Assembly: GCA_035048815.1 (NCBI GenBank)
Contig: JAUCBN010000036.1
Location: 9,930,001-9,994,000, forward strand
DNA from: Abelmoschus esculentus
Taxonomy: Eukaryota > Streptophyta > Magnoliopsida > Malvales > Malvaceae
Length of the DNA: 64,000 nucleotides
Reading direction: 5' to 3'
Both the position numbers and the translations under genes were made by a program. Within the stretch, counting starts at the first letter, position 1. Each line of letters begins with the position of its first letter. Below the pieces are notes generated by a model. The model saw only the letters and a list, made by a program, of their open reading frames with translations. It had not been told where the DNA came from and searched no databases. Shown here piece after piece: positions 11,811 through 23,917 of the stretch.

Positions 11811-13787
11811 GGTGCATACATGAGAATTACTTGCTGAAATGCATAGCTTATTTAGCATCCATAATTATAGAAAATTATGAGAAATGATTTGGAATACAAT
11901 ATGGTTAATTGCCTTATACATGATGGTGCCTTTGGGCATGACTTTGGTTCATTTGTTGAACATAGTATGCATGCACTATGAGAAGCAAGTTATCATGCAC
12001 ATTTGATTATGATATTGGCTTAGTGACACTAACTTTAGATTTGAATTACGAATGGCATGTCATTAGGATTGAGGGCACTATAAAATAAAGAGAATAATGA
12101 GATTGCCTACACGTAAACAAGGGTGACTTTGTGTCCAACCGTGCGTGTAGAGCTTGCCTATATGTAGACAAGGGTGACTTTGTGTCCGATCGTGCATATA
12201 GTTGACCCATACGTATACAAGGGTGACTTTGTGTCCAACCGTGCGTAGTGGGGGATAACATGTATACAAGGGAGACTAGGTGTCCGACCGATGCTTGTTG
12301 AGAAAAAGGATCCGTGTATTCGGTGAACCCAAGGTTCACATTAAGTGGTCACTAGAATGCCAATATACATACATGAATTTGAGTATAAGATTGTACATCA
12401 TTTACAAATTGTTTTGAAAAGGTTATGTGAACTCAAGGATGCATATGATTTGAAGAACATGAGCATGAGATTTTAGCATGCATGATTTAACAATGTGTTG
12501 CAAATAATGGTTTCATCATGGTTTTAAATAGATGCATTGATGATTTGTGTAGAGCTTCCTCACTAAGCATGTTTGCTTAAGCTCTCTTTTCATCCATGCA
12601 GAGAAATAAAAGCACTTGGAGCTTCACTCGAGGCAAGGGAACCAAGGGGAAGAATCACATTGAATTTGGTATATTTTTGGCAAATAAATTGGGCAAGGCA
12701 ATGTGTAACACAACCTATGTGAGGAGTGTATTCTTAGGCTTTGAATCATATTGTAATAAGACCATTAATGTTGATTGCTATTGTTGAACTTTGGGAATTA
12801 TTTGAATTGTCGAAGCATGTACTATCATGATTGCTATGTTGTTAATCTCTTCTTAGGGAGCATGCCTATAGCTTGAATGATGTCCATGACGTAGTTAATT
12901 ATGTGCCATATGTTGTTAATCATGTTTAGGACTGATGCATTTAGAGGTTCTAATTAATGATTGAGTATCGAGCATTTGGTTTGTACTTAGTGAAATGAAA
13001 CAATTGGTTCCAGATCCAAAGTTTCGAAACCTTTTATTGAAGGTTCCGAAACCATTGTCAAATAGTTTCAAAACCTTCATAAGGTTTCGGAACTTTTCGG
13101 GCAATTTCAATTCTGTGAAGTTACTGGACGCGATAAGTTTCGAAACTTTCAAGGAAAGTTTCGAAACCTTTTTCAAAGAGTTTCGGAACCTCTGGGAAGG
13201 TTTCGAAACCATTGGTCACCTAGAATTGAAAGTTGCTGGAAATTATATTTTAGTCCCGGTTATCTTCCTTTGTTCGATTAAGGTACTTGTAGATGTTATT
13301 TTGAGCTGAAATTTTACATGCATGCTTAAAGTTGATTTAATTTCAAGATGGTTCATTTAATTTGGTTGAAGTTCTTGTATTTTGGAAGATTTACATTTTG
13401 GTCCTTAAATTAGTGAAACATGCAATTGACGATGTCAAAATAATCCGTTTGAGTTGAAACTTGCTGTGAAGTATGCTTGGGTGTTTAATTGAACATTGAT
13501 GGAAAGAATTTCTACCTTGCTAATCGTATTTAAAAGTTTTACGCTTTAGTCCTTAAACCACGTTAGTGTTTAATCGAATGCATGTTTTAATTAATGTGTT
13601 ACCGGTAGTGCTTCGTATGAGACCATGACATGTAGGAGTAAGAATATGCATCTAGCTAAGATAAAATAAAAAAAATATATAACGGTTTAGGGTTGTTTAT
13701 CGAATCGGACTCTCGTGGGTTCGGTTTGATATTCCCCGTATAACCCATTAGTGTCGGTTTCGTCTAGGCCGGGCTAAGGGGGTTACA
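11806..13787 (+). repeat. LTR 'C', right visible part
   Basis: Continuation of the LTR at 1-554. It ends GGGCTAAGGGGGTTACA at 13787 and directly abuts satellite. With no primer site following, it is either the 3' LTR of an element lying to the left or a solo LTR. It carries about five variants of a ~50-bp tandem repeat (GGGTGACTTTGTGTCC core) at about 12108-12290 and a palindrome cluster at 13015-13215. CACAC at 13788-13792 would be its right target duplication if the left flank matches. Confidence 0.9.
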
Positions 13788-13821
13788 CACACACTCGAAT
13801 AAGGGTCATTCACCGCGACAT

Positions 13822-15823
13822 ACGCTCAACGAGAGGGGTCATCCATCACGGTGTACGCTCTAAGAAAGGGTCTGTTCACCATGATATGCATTTGAAGAGA
13901 GGGGTCATTCATCGCGACATATGCTGAAAGAGAAGAATCGTCCTTCACGGTATACGCTCTAAGAAAGGGACCGTTCAATATGATATGCACTCAAAGAGAG
14001 GGGTATTCATCATGACATACACTCAAAAAGAGGAATCATCCATAACGGTATACGTTCTAAGAAAGAGACCAATCGTTATAACATGCTGTCGAAGAGAGGG
14101 GTCATTCACCGCGACATACGCTCAAGAGAGGGGTCCTCCATCAGGTATATGTTCAAAGAGAGAAACTATTCAGTATGACAAACACTTGAAGAGAGGGGTC
14201 ATTCATCGAGATATACGGTCAAAGAGAGGTGTCGTCCAACATGGTATACGGTGAAAGAGAGGGTCCGTTCGTTATGACATACTCTCAAAGAGAGGGATCA
14301 TCCACCGCGACATACACTCAAAGAGAGGGGTTATCAATCACGGTATAAGCTCTAAGAAAGGGACCATTCATTATGACATGCACTAGATAAGAGGGGTCAT
14401 TCATCGCGACTTACGCTCAAATATAGGGGTCATCCATCACGGTATACGCTCAAAGGAAGGGACCGTTCATTATGACATGCAGTCGAAGAGAGGGGTTATT
14501 CATCGCGACATACACTCAAAGAGAGGGGTCGTTCGTTACGGTACACGCTCAAAGAAAGGGACCGTTCACCATGACATGCACTTGAGGAGTGGGGTCAATC
14601 ATCGTTATATACCCTCAAAGAGAGGTGTCATCCAACATAGCATACGCTCAAAGAGAGGGACCATTCATTACGATATACTCTCGAAGAGAGGGGTCATTCA
14701 TCAAGATATACACTAAAAGAGAGGGTTGTCCGTCACGGTACATGCTCGAAGAGAGGGACCGTTCACCATGACCTACACTCCAAGAGAGGGGTTAATCATC
14801 GTGACATACGCTCAAAGAGAGGTGTTGTCCTATACGGCATATACTCAAAGAGAGATACCGTTCATTACAACATACTCTCAAAGAGAGGGGTCGTCCATCA
14901 CGGTATACGCTCTAAGAAAGGGACCATTCATTATGTCATACACTCGATGAGAGGGGTCATCCATCGCGACATTTTCTTAAAGAGAGGTATCGTCCATCAT
15001 AGTATACGCTCTAAGAAAGGGATCATTCATTAAGACAAGCACTCGAAGAAAGGGGTCATCATCGCAACATACACTCAAAGAGAGTGGGTCATCCATCACC
15101 ATGACAAGCACTCGAGGAGAGGGGTCATTCATCATGATATACGCGCAAGGAGAGGGGTCGTCCATCATGGCATACTCTCAAAGAGAGGGACCGTTATTAT
15201 GACATACGCTCGGAGAGTGGGTCATTTACCGTGACATACGCTGAAAGAGAGGGGTCATCCATCACGGTATATGCTCTAAGGGACCGTTCATTAAGACATG
15301 CACTCGTAGAGAGGGGTCATTCATCGCAATATAGGCTCAAGTAGAGGGGTCGTCCGTCATGGTATATGCTCAAAGAGAGGGACAATTCACCATGACAGAC
15401 ACTTAAAGAAAAGGGTCATTCATCGTGACATACGCTCAAAGAGAGGGGTCATCTATCACGGTATACGTCCAAAGGGAGGGACCGGTCATTATGTCATATG
15501 CTCAAAGAGAGGGGTCATTCACCGCGATATACGCTCAAAGAGAGTGTCTGTCCATCACGGTATACGCTCTAAGAAAGGGACCATTCTTTATGACATGCAC
15601 TCGAAGAGAAGGGTCATTCATCGCGACATACGGCTAATGAGAAGGGTCATCCATCACAGTATACGCTCAAAGAGAGGGACCGTTCACTATGACATGCACT
15701 CAAGTAAGCGGTCATTAATCGCTACATACGCTCAAAGAGAGGGGTTGTCCATCAGGCAAACGCTTAAAGTGAGGTATCATTCATTCTGACACACACACGA
15801 AGAAGGTTCATTCATCGTGACAT
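13822..15823 (+). repeat. Higher-order satellite repeat, copy 1 (~2002 bp)
   Basis: A landmark beginning ACGCTCAACGAGAGGGG, followed by CACGGTGTACGCTCTAAG, recurs at 13822, 15824 and 29404. Between landmarks the same ordered series of variant monomers is found. Examples are a GAATCATCCATAACGG variant, a shortened TCCTCCATCAGG variant, and a GCACTAGATAAGAGGGG variant. This shows a ~2-kb higher-order unit above the 99-bp trimer. Confidence 0.85.
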
Positions 15824-15925
15824 ACGCTCAACGAGAGGGGTCATCCATCACGGTGTACGCTCTAAGAAAGGGTCCGTTTACGATGACATGCATTTGAAGA
15901 GAGGGCTCATTCATCGCGACATATG

Positions 15926-15930
15926 CTCAA
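15926..15930. repeat. Target-site duplication of A, left copy (CTCAA)
   Basis: CTCAA in a satellite monomer directly before the 5' LTR, repeated at 27468-27472 directly after the 3' LTR. Confidence 0.97.
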
Positions 15931-18900
15931 TGTAACATCCTGTTTTTGGGGTTATTAGTTTAGGCTTAGTTGGGAGAATTCGATTCGGGTCGAATCGGGT
16001 TCTCCGATTCATTGTTCTGGGAAAAATAAAATAAGAATATTTTTAATTAAGAAAAATAATAATTTTGGAATATGATTTGAAATATTAAAAATATGTTTCA
16101 AAATTAAAAGAAAATAATTTGGATTTTATAATGATTTTTAATTATGCTTAATTATGCATAAATGACCAATTTGTAATTTTTAGAAAAATTGGAGGACTTA
16201 TTTTGTAATTTTCGAAAAATTACATGTTTTAGTGACTAAATTGAAAAGCAAGCTAAACTTAGAATCCTTAGAGGGCCATAAACCCATTTCTAATTTTTAA
16301 TAATGATTTATTCACCAAAATGTGTTTTTATTATTTTAATTAAAGATTTTTAATCATTTTCTTTCAAAACCACTTTCTCTCATCTTTTTCTCTCATTTTG
16401 TCTCCATTGTCTCTCATATTTTCTCTTCAATTCCTTGCTGATTTTTACATCTTTTTCCATAAGGATTACATCATTTTCATCATATTTCTATCCTTTACAA
16501 AACCTAAGCATCAATTTTATCAAATCTACATCAAATTGCAAGGAATCAAAAAGAGGAAATTACATCTTTTTGGTCAATAGATTTTGAAGGTAATTTTCTG
16601 GATTTTTATTCTTTTCTAAGGTTCTTTATTGAAATTCCCAAGTATTAGCTTGCTAATCTTTGAATAAAAACTTGATTCTATGTTTTTAATGTTAGATCTA
16701 GTGTTTTTGTGAAAGTTTTTGTAAAATATTTTTGGATCTCATTCAATGCTGGAATTAGATGGAGCCAATTATATTTTTATGTTAATTAAATGATTAATTG
16801 AGTCGTGATTTGATAGCACATTAATTTAATCCCAGAATAATGCAATCGGTGTAGTTTTAAGGTGTTTTTTGGTTGTTTTATGGGCTGTTTTAGATGCTTT
16901 AATGTTGTTGGAGATATAAGGATGGTTTGGATGTGTTTTTGGATCATAATTGAAGTGCATTAGATGTTAGATTCGTTAGGTTTTGGGCTGATGTTGTTCG
17001 GATGCGTTTCGGCTTAGTTTACGGTCTTTTCGGCTAAGCTTTTGGTAGTTTAACGGTGATCGGTTATGGCAATTGGTTTGAGCATGTTATGATGTGAGAA
17101 TGCTCTGTTTTTAATGTTGTAGAAGAGTTACAAGAAGAAGCTTGAGTGCTGGTGCGTTGGTGCGATCATCGGATAGCGGCAAAAGCTCGTTTCACTTGTT
17201 GGTGAGTGATTACGGATTTAAAGCGAATCGTGTTTGGTACGGTTCTGTTTTGGGGGACTACGGAAGAGTGTGAAAACCTTCCATAGTTCAAGCGTAAGTA
17301 AAGTAAATGTTTTTGATAAACCTATATGAGTTTCTGCTACATTTGATAAAGGCATTATGTTGGTAATGCAATGAGATTTATGTAAATGCATGAGCATGTT
17401 TTGAAATGGTGCATACATGAGAATTACTTGCTGAAATGCATAGCTTATTTAGCATCCATGATTGTGAAAAATTATGAGAAATGATTTGGGATACAATATG
17501 GTTATTTGCATTATATATGATGGTGCCTTTGGGCATTGCTTTTGGTTCATTTGTTGAACATATTATGCATGCATTATGAGCAACAAGTTATATGATTTGA
17601 AATACAATATGGTTAATTGCCTTATACATGATGGTGCCTTTGGGCATGGCTTTGGTTCATTTGTTGAACATATTATGCATGCATTATGAGCAGCAAGTTA
17701 TCATGCATATTTGTTTATGATATTGGCTTAGTGACACTAACTTTAGATTCGAATACGAATGACATGTCATTAGGATTGTCTTAAGTTCACTATAATCAAA
17801 ACTGAGAATACAGAATGTTGCTTGCACGTAACAAGGGTGACTTCGTGTCCAACCGTGCGTGGTAGAGCCGTCTACACGTAACAAGGGTGACTGTGTATCC
17901 AATCGTGTGTGGTAGTGCTAATGGTGACTTAGTGTCATGTCAATGGTGACTTCGTGTCATGTCAATGGTGACTTCGTGTCATGACGAGACAATGGTCTTA
18001 TGGATCCATGTATTCGGTGAGCTCAAGGTTCACATTAAAGTGGTCACTAGAATGCCAATATACATACATGAATTTGAGAAGAAGATTGTGCATCATTTAT
18101 AAATTTTTTTGACAAGGTTACGTAAACTCAAGGATGCATATGGTTTAAAGATTATGAGCATGAGATGTTAGCATGTATGTTTTAATAATGTATTATAAAC
18201 TATGGTTTTATCATGATTTTAAATAGATGCATTGATGATTTGTGTAGAGCTTCCTCACTAAGCATGTTTGCTTAAGCTCTCTTTTCATCCATGCAGAGAA
18301 ATAAAGGCATTTGGAGCTTCGTTCGTGGCAAGGAAACCAAGGGGAAAAACCACTTGGAATTTGGTATGTTTTTGGAAAATTAATTGGGCAAGACAATGTG
18401 TAACCCAACCAATGTGAGGAATGTGTACATAGGCTTTGGTTTATGTTGTAATAAGACCATAATTGTTTGATTGTTAAATGTTGAACTTTGGAATTGTTGA
18501 ATTGTTGAAGCATGTACTAGCATGATTGTTATGTTGTTAATCATTCTCTAGGAAGCATGCCTATAGCTTGATTGATGTCCGTGACGTTGTTGATTACTTG
18601 CGATATGTTGCTAATTATGCCTAGTACTGATGCATCTAGTGGTGGAATTTAATGGTTGAGTATTGAGTAATTGGTGTGTATTTAGTGTAATGAAACTTTT
18701 GGTTCCAGACCTAAAGTTTTGGAACCTTTGGATGAAGGTTCCGAAACCTTTGTTAGATAGTTTCGAAACCTCTAGAAGGTTTCGAAACCTTGTGGGCAGT
18801 TTCAATTCTGGGAAGCTACTGGACGCGAAAAGTTTCGAAACATTCCAGGAAAGTTTTGAAACCTTTTGCAAAAAGTTTCGAAACCTCTGGGAAGGTTTCG

Positions 18901-19481
18901 AAACCTTTGATCACCTAGAATTGGAAATTGCTAGAAATTTCATTTTAGTCTCGAACATCTTCTTTTGTTCGATTAAGGTACATGCAGATGTTATTTTGTG
19001 CTGAAATTTTGCATGCATGCATAAAGTTGATTTAATTTCAAGATGGTTAATCTAATTTAGATGAAGTCCTTGTATTTTGGAAGATTTACATTATGGTTCC
19101 TAAATTAGAGGAACATGCAATTGATGATGTTATAATGATCCGTTTGAGTTGAAATTTTCTATGAGGAACTCTTGTATGTTTAATTGAACATTGATGGGAA
19201 GAATTTCTACTTTACTAATTGAATTTAAAAGTTTTACGTTTTAGTCCTTAATCTACGCTAGTGTTTAATCGGATGTTTGTTTTTAATTAATGTGTTACCG
19301 ATATTGCTTTGTATGAGACCTTGACATGTAGGAATAAGATTGTGCATCTAGGTAAGATAAAATAAAAAAATATAATTGTTTTAGGGTTGTTTATCGAATC
19401 GAATCTTCGCGGGTTTGGTTTGATATTCCCCGTGTAACCCGTTAGTGCTGGTTCCGTCTAGGCCGGGCTAAGGGGGTTACA
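15931..19481 (+). repeat. 5' LTR of element A
   Basis: 3551 bp, starting TGTAACATCC and ending GGGGGTTACA. It contains a pyrimidine-rich CTCTCATTTT tract near 16375-16430, short tandem repeats with GGTGACTTCGTGTCATG at about 17835-17995, a locally duplicated stretch (17460-17580 and 17590-17710, GATGGTGCCTTTGGGCAT), and the palindrome cluster at 18715-18906. Confidence 0.96.
18715..18906. repeat. Palindrome cluster TTTCGAAA in A 5' LTR
   Basis: Spaced copies of AGTTTCGAAAC, GGTTTCGAAACC and one-base variants, about 600-770 bp before the LTR end. The same block is in the 3' LTR at 26690-26890. Confidence 0.85.
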
Positions 19482-19486
19482 TTTGG

Positions 19487-19500
19487 TGGTATCAGAGCCA
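19487..19500 (+). promoter_or_regulatory. Primer binding site of A (initiator tRNA-Met)
   Basis: TGGTATCAGAGCCA, five bases after the LTR end, complementary to the 3' end of plant initiator tRNA-Met. Confidence 0.96.
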
Positions 19501-22449
19501 AGTTTGAAAAGTGTGTTGTAAGGTTTGTAAAATATGTTGTTGATTTGTAAAGTGTGTAGTTGGTTGGTTAAAGCATGTATAGGTTTGCTAAGTTATGTGC
19601 TTAAATGTGCGATTGATCATGATATGTGTGATTGAGCATGATATGTTGTTGGAGTGTGAAAATCTATTCGTGATGATTGTAATTTGCGTAATGATGGTTA
19701 AACTGGGGTTATCGGTTACACATTGCCAATGCCAACATATTTTCAGATGCTCTCAGTTTTCCCTTGGATCTTGCTCGAATGTAAGTTGTTTTATTTGAAT
19801 ATTATGTTTTAAACTACATGTTTAAAGTTTTTGGAATATGCTTATGCAACGTAAAACACGAGCTAGTGTTGGTATGAACATTAATGGTCAAGATTATGGA
19901 TGAAACGACTGCTAGAAAGAGTAAATTCTTCCTCCTCTGTAAGTGTACCTTCGGTTAGGCCGGAAGGTTAATTTGTGGTGTTGCATCATTCTTTTGTGTG
20001 TGTTTTAGTCTGCTGAAGCTGGTACGGTTGTGGCTAATCTGACTTGGGAGTTGTCAATAGGATGGTAGTTGAAGTTGTTGGAATTGAGAATGTTATTTGT
20101 GAGTGTGAACAATAATCATGCTTAGATTAAGAGCACATATATGTATATATTTATAGATAATGTAGGACATGCATGCATTCTTGAGCATGACATTAGAAAT
20201 TGCATTTACATGCATATGCACTTGCATAGGCATTTATGAGGGCATACAGGAAATTATGCATACATTTATTCACACTTGCGAGTAGCTCCTTGAGGGTGTA
20301 AGCGGAGTATGGTTGGTTCTTTTAAGGTGAAGGTATGGGAAAAAAAAAGAAGAGGTTGAAAGAACTTTCTTGTGGTGTTAAGCTGAATGTGTAATGGGCA
20401 AGCTACCCTTTTGGTTAGGGAATAGTCTTGGATGAACAATGAGTGGTTGATCTTAGAGTTGTGAATGTTTGAAACCAAGGTAAATACACTTTGTTATGGT
20501 TAGTTTGAGTTGGTCATTACTAAAGGAGGGGATGAGTTTTGCGGATTCTTTCTAGTTAAGATCTGGAGGTTGTAACAAGGTTGCAGCATGTTTTGTAGAG
20601 TAAGGCGGGTTGGTGCTTTTCTGAGTAATGTGAAATTATTTTGTGGAAATTACATGGAATTCTTTGTAGTGTGGTTAGTGTGTAGTTAGATCGGGGGTTG
20701 TGACCGATCTGGTATGGTCAGGATGGAAGTAAAATATGAGATACATATTGGTATGAGAGTTGTGAAATCGGGGGTTGAATCATAGATTGTTGTGACCTTG
20801 AGAGGTTTGGTTGTTCTATAAAGGAGGAAAGTATACATGTTGTGTTTACAGGATGTTAAGTTGGATATACTTCGGGTAAAGTTAGTTTTTGATGATGTCT
20901 GAAGTGGTGTAATGTGGATCGCTGGACAATTTATGGTTTGTAGCAATTGTTCAGTCTTATGGGTTTGTTTTTAGCGAAAAGTGTTTTGAGGTTTTATGTT
21001 CGGTGGGTTCGTGTTTGTGGATGTTTCATCATTATGGTTACCGCTTTGGCAAGGTTATAAAATAAGAGATGTTGGAGCTAGTGGAAGGAATGGTTCTACA
21101 AGTTTGGATTTTGTTGTGGTATAGTTAATGTAGGAGTTGGTTGGTCGATGAGTTGATAGTGAAAAAAAAAGTTTTGGGTTATGTGTCAAGGCACTTAATG
21201 ATGTGTAGATTTTAAATTTTGAACCTTGGTGGAGTTGGTTATGGTGGCTAAACCTTAAGTTGGAGATATTATCGTTATAATGAGTATAATGTTAAGTTTG
21301 ACACAAAGTTGGTAAGTTTCTTGTATGATATATTTTGTAGAATGTTATCAATTGGAGATGACTTGGCTTACATAACGATGCTTGCAATGGAAGTTTGTTA
21401 TGTGGGATAAGCCTAGGTTGTTGTTGAGTTACAAGGGAAGATGTTCGCTTAACCTATAGGGAGACCTAGTTATATGGTGGATCTATGAGCGAAATTCAAC
21501 TTTGGTAAAGTTGATCGGGGACAAATCGTGGCAAAGTGGTTATTGAGGGTCTAGTGAAGGATATGTTCTTGGCAAGGTTTAGTTTTATATTGAGAATCTT
21601 TTTGTGTTAGGTGAACCGTATGGTTGTTTCGAACAGTACCGAGATGGAATGGTATCTTGAGCAGGGCTTATGGTAATCTTTTTCCTTGTGTTTGGTGGTG
21701 AGTGTTGTGGTAGGAGTTGGGGAGAAACATGTGTATTTGACTAAGCTGGTTTGGATTATGTTTGAATCATATGTAAATGTTTGTCATGCTGATAAGGTAA
21801 GCTTGAGGATCAATTTTCTTTGGGTTACTAATACTAGTAAGGGTGCCCAGGGTTGAAGTCGGGAAGAATCATCATAAGTTTGGTAGTAAGTTCTATCGAT
21901 GGTATGGAGTTTTCTTATGAGGTTTGTTGGATCAATCGTTTGTTTGAGTACGGTTTTCTTGGGTTTCTAAGTCCTATTGGAAAGATGTATGAGTGGTGTA
22001 TCTATAATATGATAAGGTTTGAAAGTTTTCTGGACCGACATAGGTTGCTGTTTGGATGTTGGGTTTTATCATTCATAGGTAAATGGATGATATATTGTGA
22101 TATTGTGATATGGTTAATGTGACTCAAAATGAAGTTTTTGTTGTTGGTGAAGCTTGCTTAAGACAATGTTGACAGTTTTGTGCAAAGTTAGTCCGAAGTT
22201 TGTTTTGTGGAGTGGAGGTTGGTGAAAGGCCTGGTTGGTTACCTGGTATGTGGGAGTATGTCAAAACTAAGGTTAGTTCGATGGTGATGGTATGGAAACC
22301 GTTGCGGTTATCAAGAGTTGCTCATCAACCTTATGAGGTTTTCTATTGAGTTATGTTTTCTATAGAGGTTGAGATGGTGTGGTGGTTTGTGCATTATTGC
22401 TTTGGTGTGGGGAAAGAATTTGCTAGTTGTCCGAAAAGGGTAAGTGTGG
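19501..22449 (+). other. Non-coding internal region of element A
   Basis: About 2.9 kb without a recognisable protein domain. At 19844 an ATG opens a short gag-leader-like stretch (MQRKTRASVG), comparable with the PRRETRASA start of D gag. Near 20020-20050, GTGGCTAATCTGACTTGGGAG resembles a piece of D gag near 56460. After that nothing matches gag, protease or RT, although the flanking integrase is about 90% like D by eye. Open frames such as 21853-22122 show no domain. The segment is shared with B, so it was acquired before both insertions. Confidence 0.75.
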
Positions 22450-22868
22450 GTTGTCTATTGCTTACCATTCGGGGGAAGCTAAGGTGATGGCTGGATCTTT
22501 GAGCCGTAAGACGACGGTTGAGTTGAGAGTGATGTTTGCTAAGTTGAGTATTTCAAAGGAAGGTGGTTGAGTGGTGGAGTTGTAAGTAAAGCCTATCTTG
22601 GTTGAGATGATAAGGTGAAACAGTTAGAGGATGAGACGTTGGTACCTTTTGTGGAGGATATGGTTAAGGGTAGACCGACCGAGTATCGTTTTGATGAGGC
22701 AGAGATGTTGTGGTTTAGGGGTCAGATTGTGGTGCCGGATGATCCGGAGTTGAGTCAAGCTAACTTGGTGGAAGCTCATACTAGTCCGTTTTCTATGCAT
22801 CCGGGTAGTGTGAAGATATATAGAGATCTCAAAAGTATGTACTTTTGGGTTGGTTTAAAGAAGATGTG
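22450..22868 (+). pseudogene. RNase H tail and integrase N-terminal linker (element A)
   Basis: It begins with the RNase H end (YHSGEA, then LSRKTTVELRVMFAKLSISK). It continues into the open frame 22615-22869, with LEDETLVPFVEDMVKGRPTE, a VPDDPEL motif and the HTSPFSMHPGSVKIYRDLKS zinc-binding segment, which keeps two histidines. The sequence then jumps across the missing CxxC pair. RT and the RNase H catalytic acids are not present upstream. Confidence 0.85.
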
Positions 22869-23690
22869 ACGGAGTCCAAGAAGGATTCTATATGGGTTTT
22901 TGTTGATAGGTTTTCAAAGTGTGCACATGTTCTTGCCGTCCATACAATGTGATCTATGAATAAGTTGGTAGAATCGTATGTTTCTGAGATGGTGAAGTCG
23001 CATAGTGTGCTTAAGTTGATCATATCGGATAGAGGTTCGTGGTTTACATCTAAGTTTTGGAGGAGTTTGTAGGTTACTTTGGGTACGAGGCTTAGCTTTA
23101 GTACAGCTTATCATCCACAGACGGATGGACAGTCTGAGCGTGTTATTCAGACTTTAGAGATTATGTTGAGGTGTTGTGTCATTGAGTTTCAAGGTTGTTG
23201 GGAGCAACAATTGCCGTTGGTAGAGTTTGCTTATAATAATAGTTATCAGACAAGTATGCAGATGGCACCGTTTGAGGCGTTATATAGGCGTAAGTGTCGT
23301 ACACCTTTGTGTTGGAAAAAAGTTGGACAAAAGTATCTTTCTTTGCCTCAAATGTTGAAGGATAGGGATGAGAAATTTAAGTTTATATGTGCTAAACTTA
23401 AGGAAGCTTCTGATAGGCAGAAGTCCTATGCCGATTTAAAGCGTAGGGAGATAGAGTATGATGTTGGGGACAAAGTGTTTCTTAAGGTTTCTCCGTGGGA
23501 GAAGGTGATGAGGTTTGGATGTAAGAGTAAGTTGGGTCATCGTTTTATTGGGCCATATGAGGTGTTAGAGCCAATTGGTTGTTATCGGTTGAGGTCGCTG
23601 GTGGAGTTGAGTTGGATGCAGTATGTTTTTTCAATGTATCGATGCTTTGTAAGTATAGTTCAGATCCTTCTCATGTTGATCTAGTTGAGG
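22869..23690 (+). pseudogene. Integrase core/C-terminal remnant (element A)
   Basis: After the junction (GACGGAGTCCAAGAAGG) the core resumes at SKKDSIWVFVDRFSKCAH. About 148 bp present in D (63020-63165), including CxxC and the first catalytic Asp, are missing. The second Asp (SDRG) is present. A TAG near 23072 stands where D has CAG. The long frame 23079-23684 carries STAYHPQTDGQSERVIQTLE with the catalytic Glu, the VEFAYNNSYQTS segment, SYADLKRREIEYDVGDKVFL, and the GPYEVLEPIG segment. No functional integrase is possible. Confidence 0.92.
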
Positions 23691-23901
23691 AGTTTGAGTT
23701 AAGAGAGGATGAATTATGTGGAAGAACCAGTGAGGATTTTGGATGTGGATACAAAGGTTCTTCGAGGGAAGACCATAGATTTGGTTAAAGTACTTTGGAA
23801 ACACCGAGGTGTGGAAGAAGCAACTTGGGAGACAAGGAAAAACATGGAGGAGCAGTTTCCTCACTTGTTTACTTCAGGTAAATTTCGAGGACAAAATTTT
23901 C
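23690..23901 (+). pseudogene. Chromodomain remnant (element A)
   Basis: The frame starting at 23709 reads RILDVDTKVLRGKTIDL, LVKVLWKHRGVEEATWETRK and EEQFPHLF, a chromodomain of the Tekay type attached to the integrase C-terminus. It is out of frame with the preceding integrase. In chromoviruses this domain is thought to steer integration to particular chromatin. The text is nearly the same as in B, so both come from one recent source. Confidence 0.9.
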
Positions 23902-23917
23902 TTAAGAGGGGGAGAGT
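23902..23917 (+). promoter_or_regulatory. Polypurine tract of element A
   Basis: TTAAGAGGGGGAGAGT directly before the 3' LTR; expected plus-strand primer in reverse transcription. Confidence 0.92.

Larger units (their letters stand above)
13788..15930 (+). repeat. 33-bp satellite, first visible segment
   Basis: Head-to-tail units of about 33 bp in three main types. Type a ends GTCGTCCATCACGGTATAC, type b ends GACCGTTCATTATGACATGC, and type c ends GGTCATTCATCGCGACATAC. Each is preceded by a GCTC(A/T)AAGA(G/A)AGG-like block. The order a-b-c makes a 99-bp trimer. No gene is present. Open frames at 13985-14254, 14477-14950 and 15425-15789 are products of the 11-codon unit. Confidence 0.97.

Noticed and set aside
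18715..18906. TTTCGAAA repeats as heat-shock elements
   Set aside because: Canonical sites need TTC and GAA separated by two bases; here they abut directly.
18663..19004. 113-codon frame across the palindrome cluster, with similar frames in the other LTRs
   Set aside because: Recurs only because the LTRs are homologous. The translations are driven by TTTCGAAAC repeats, and orientation relative to the element is the same in each case, so repetition is not independent support.
21853..22122. 89-codon frame in the non-coding part of A
   Set aside because: No domain, and the matching region of B does not keep a corresponding frame.
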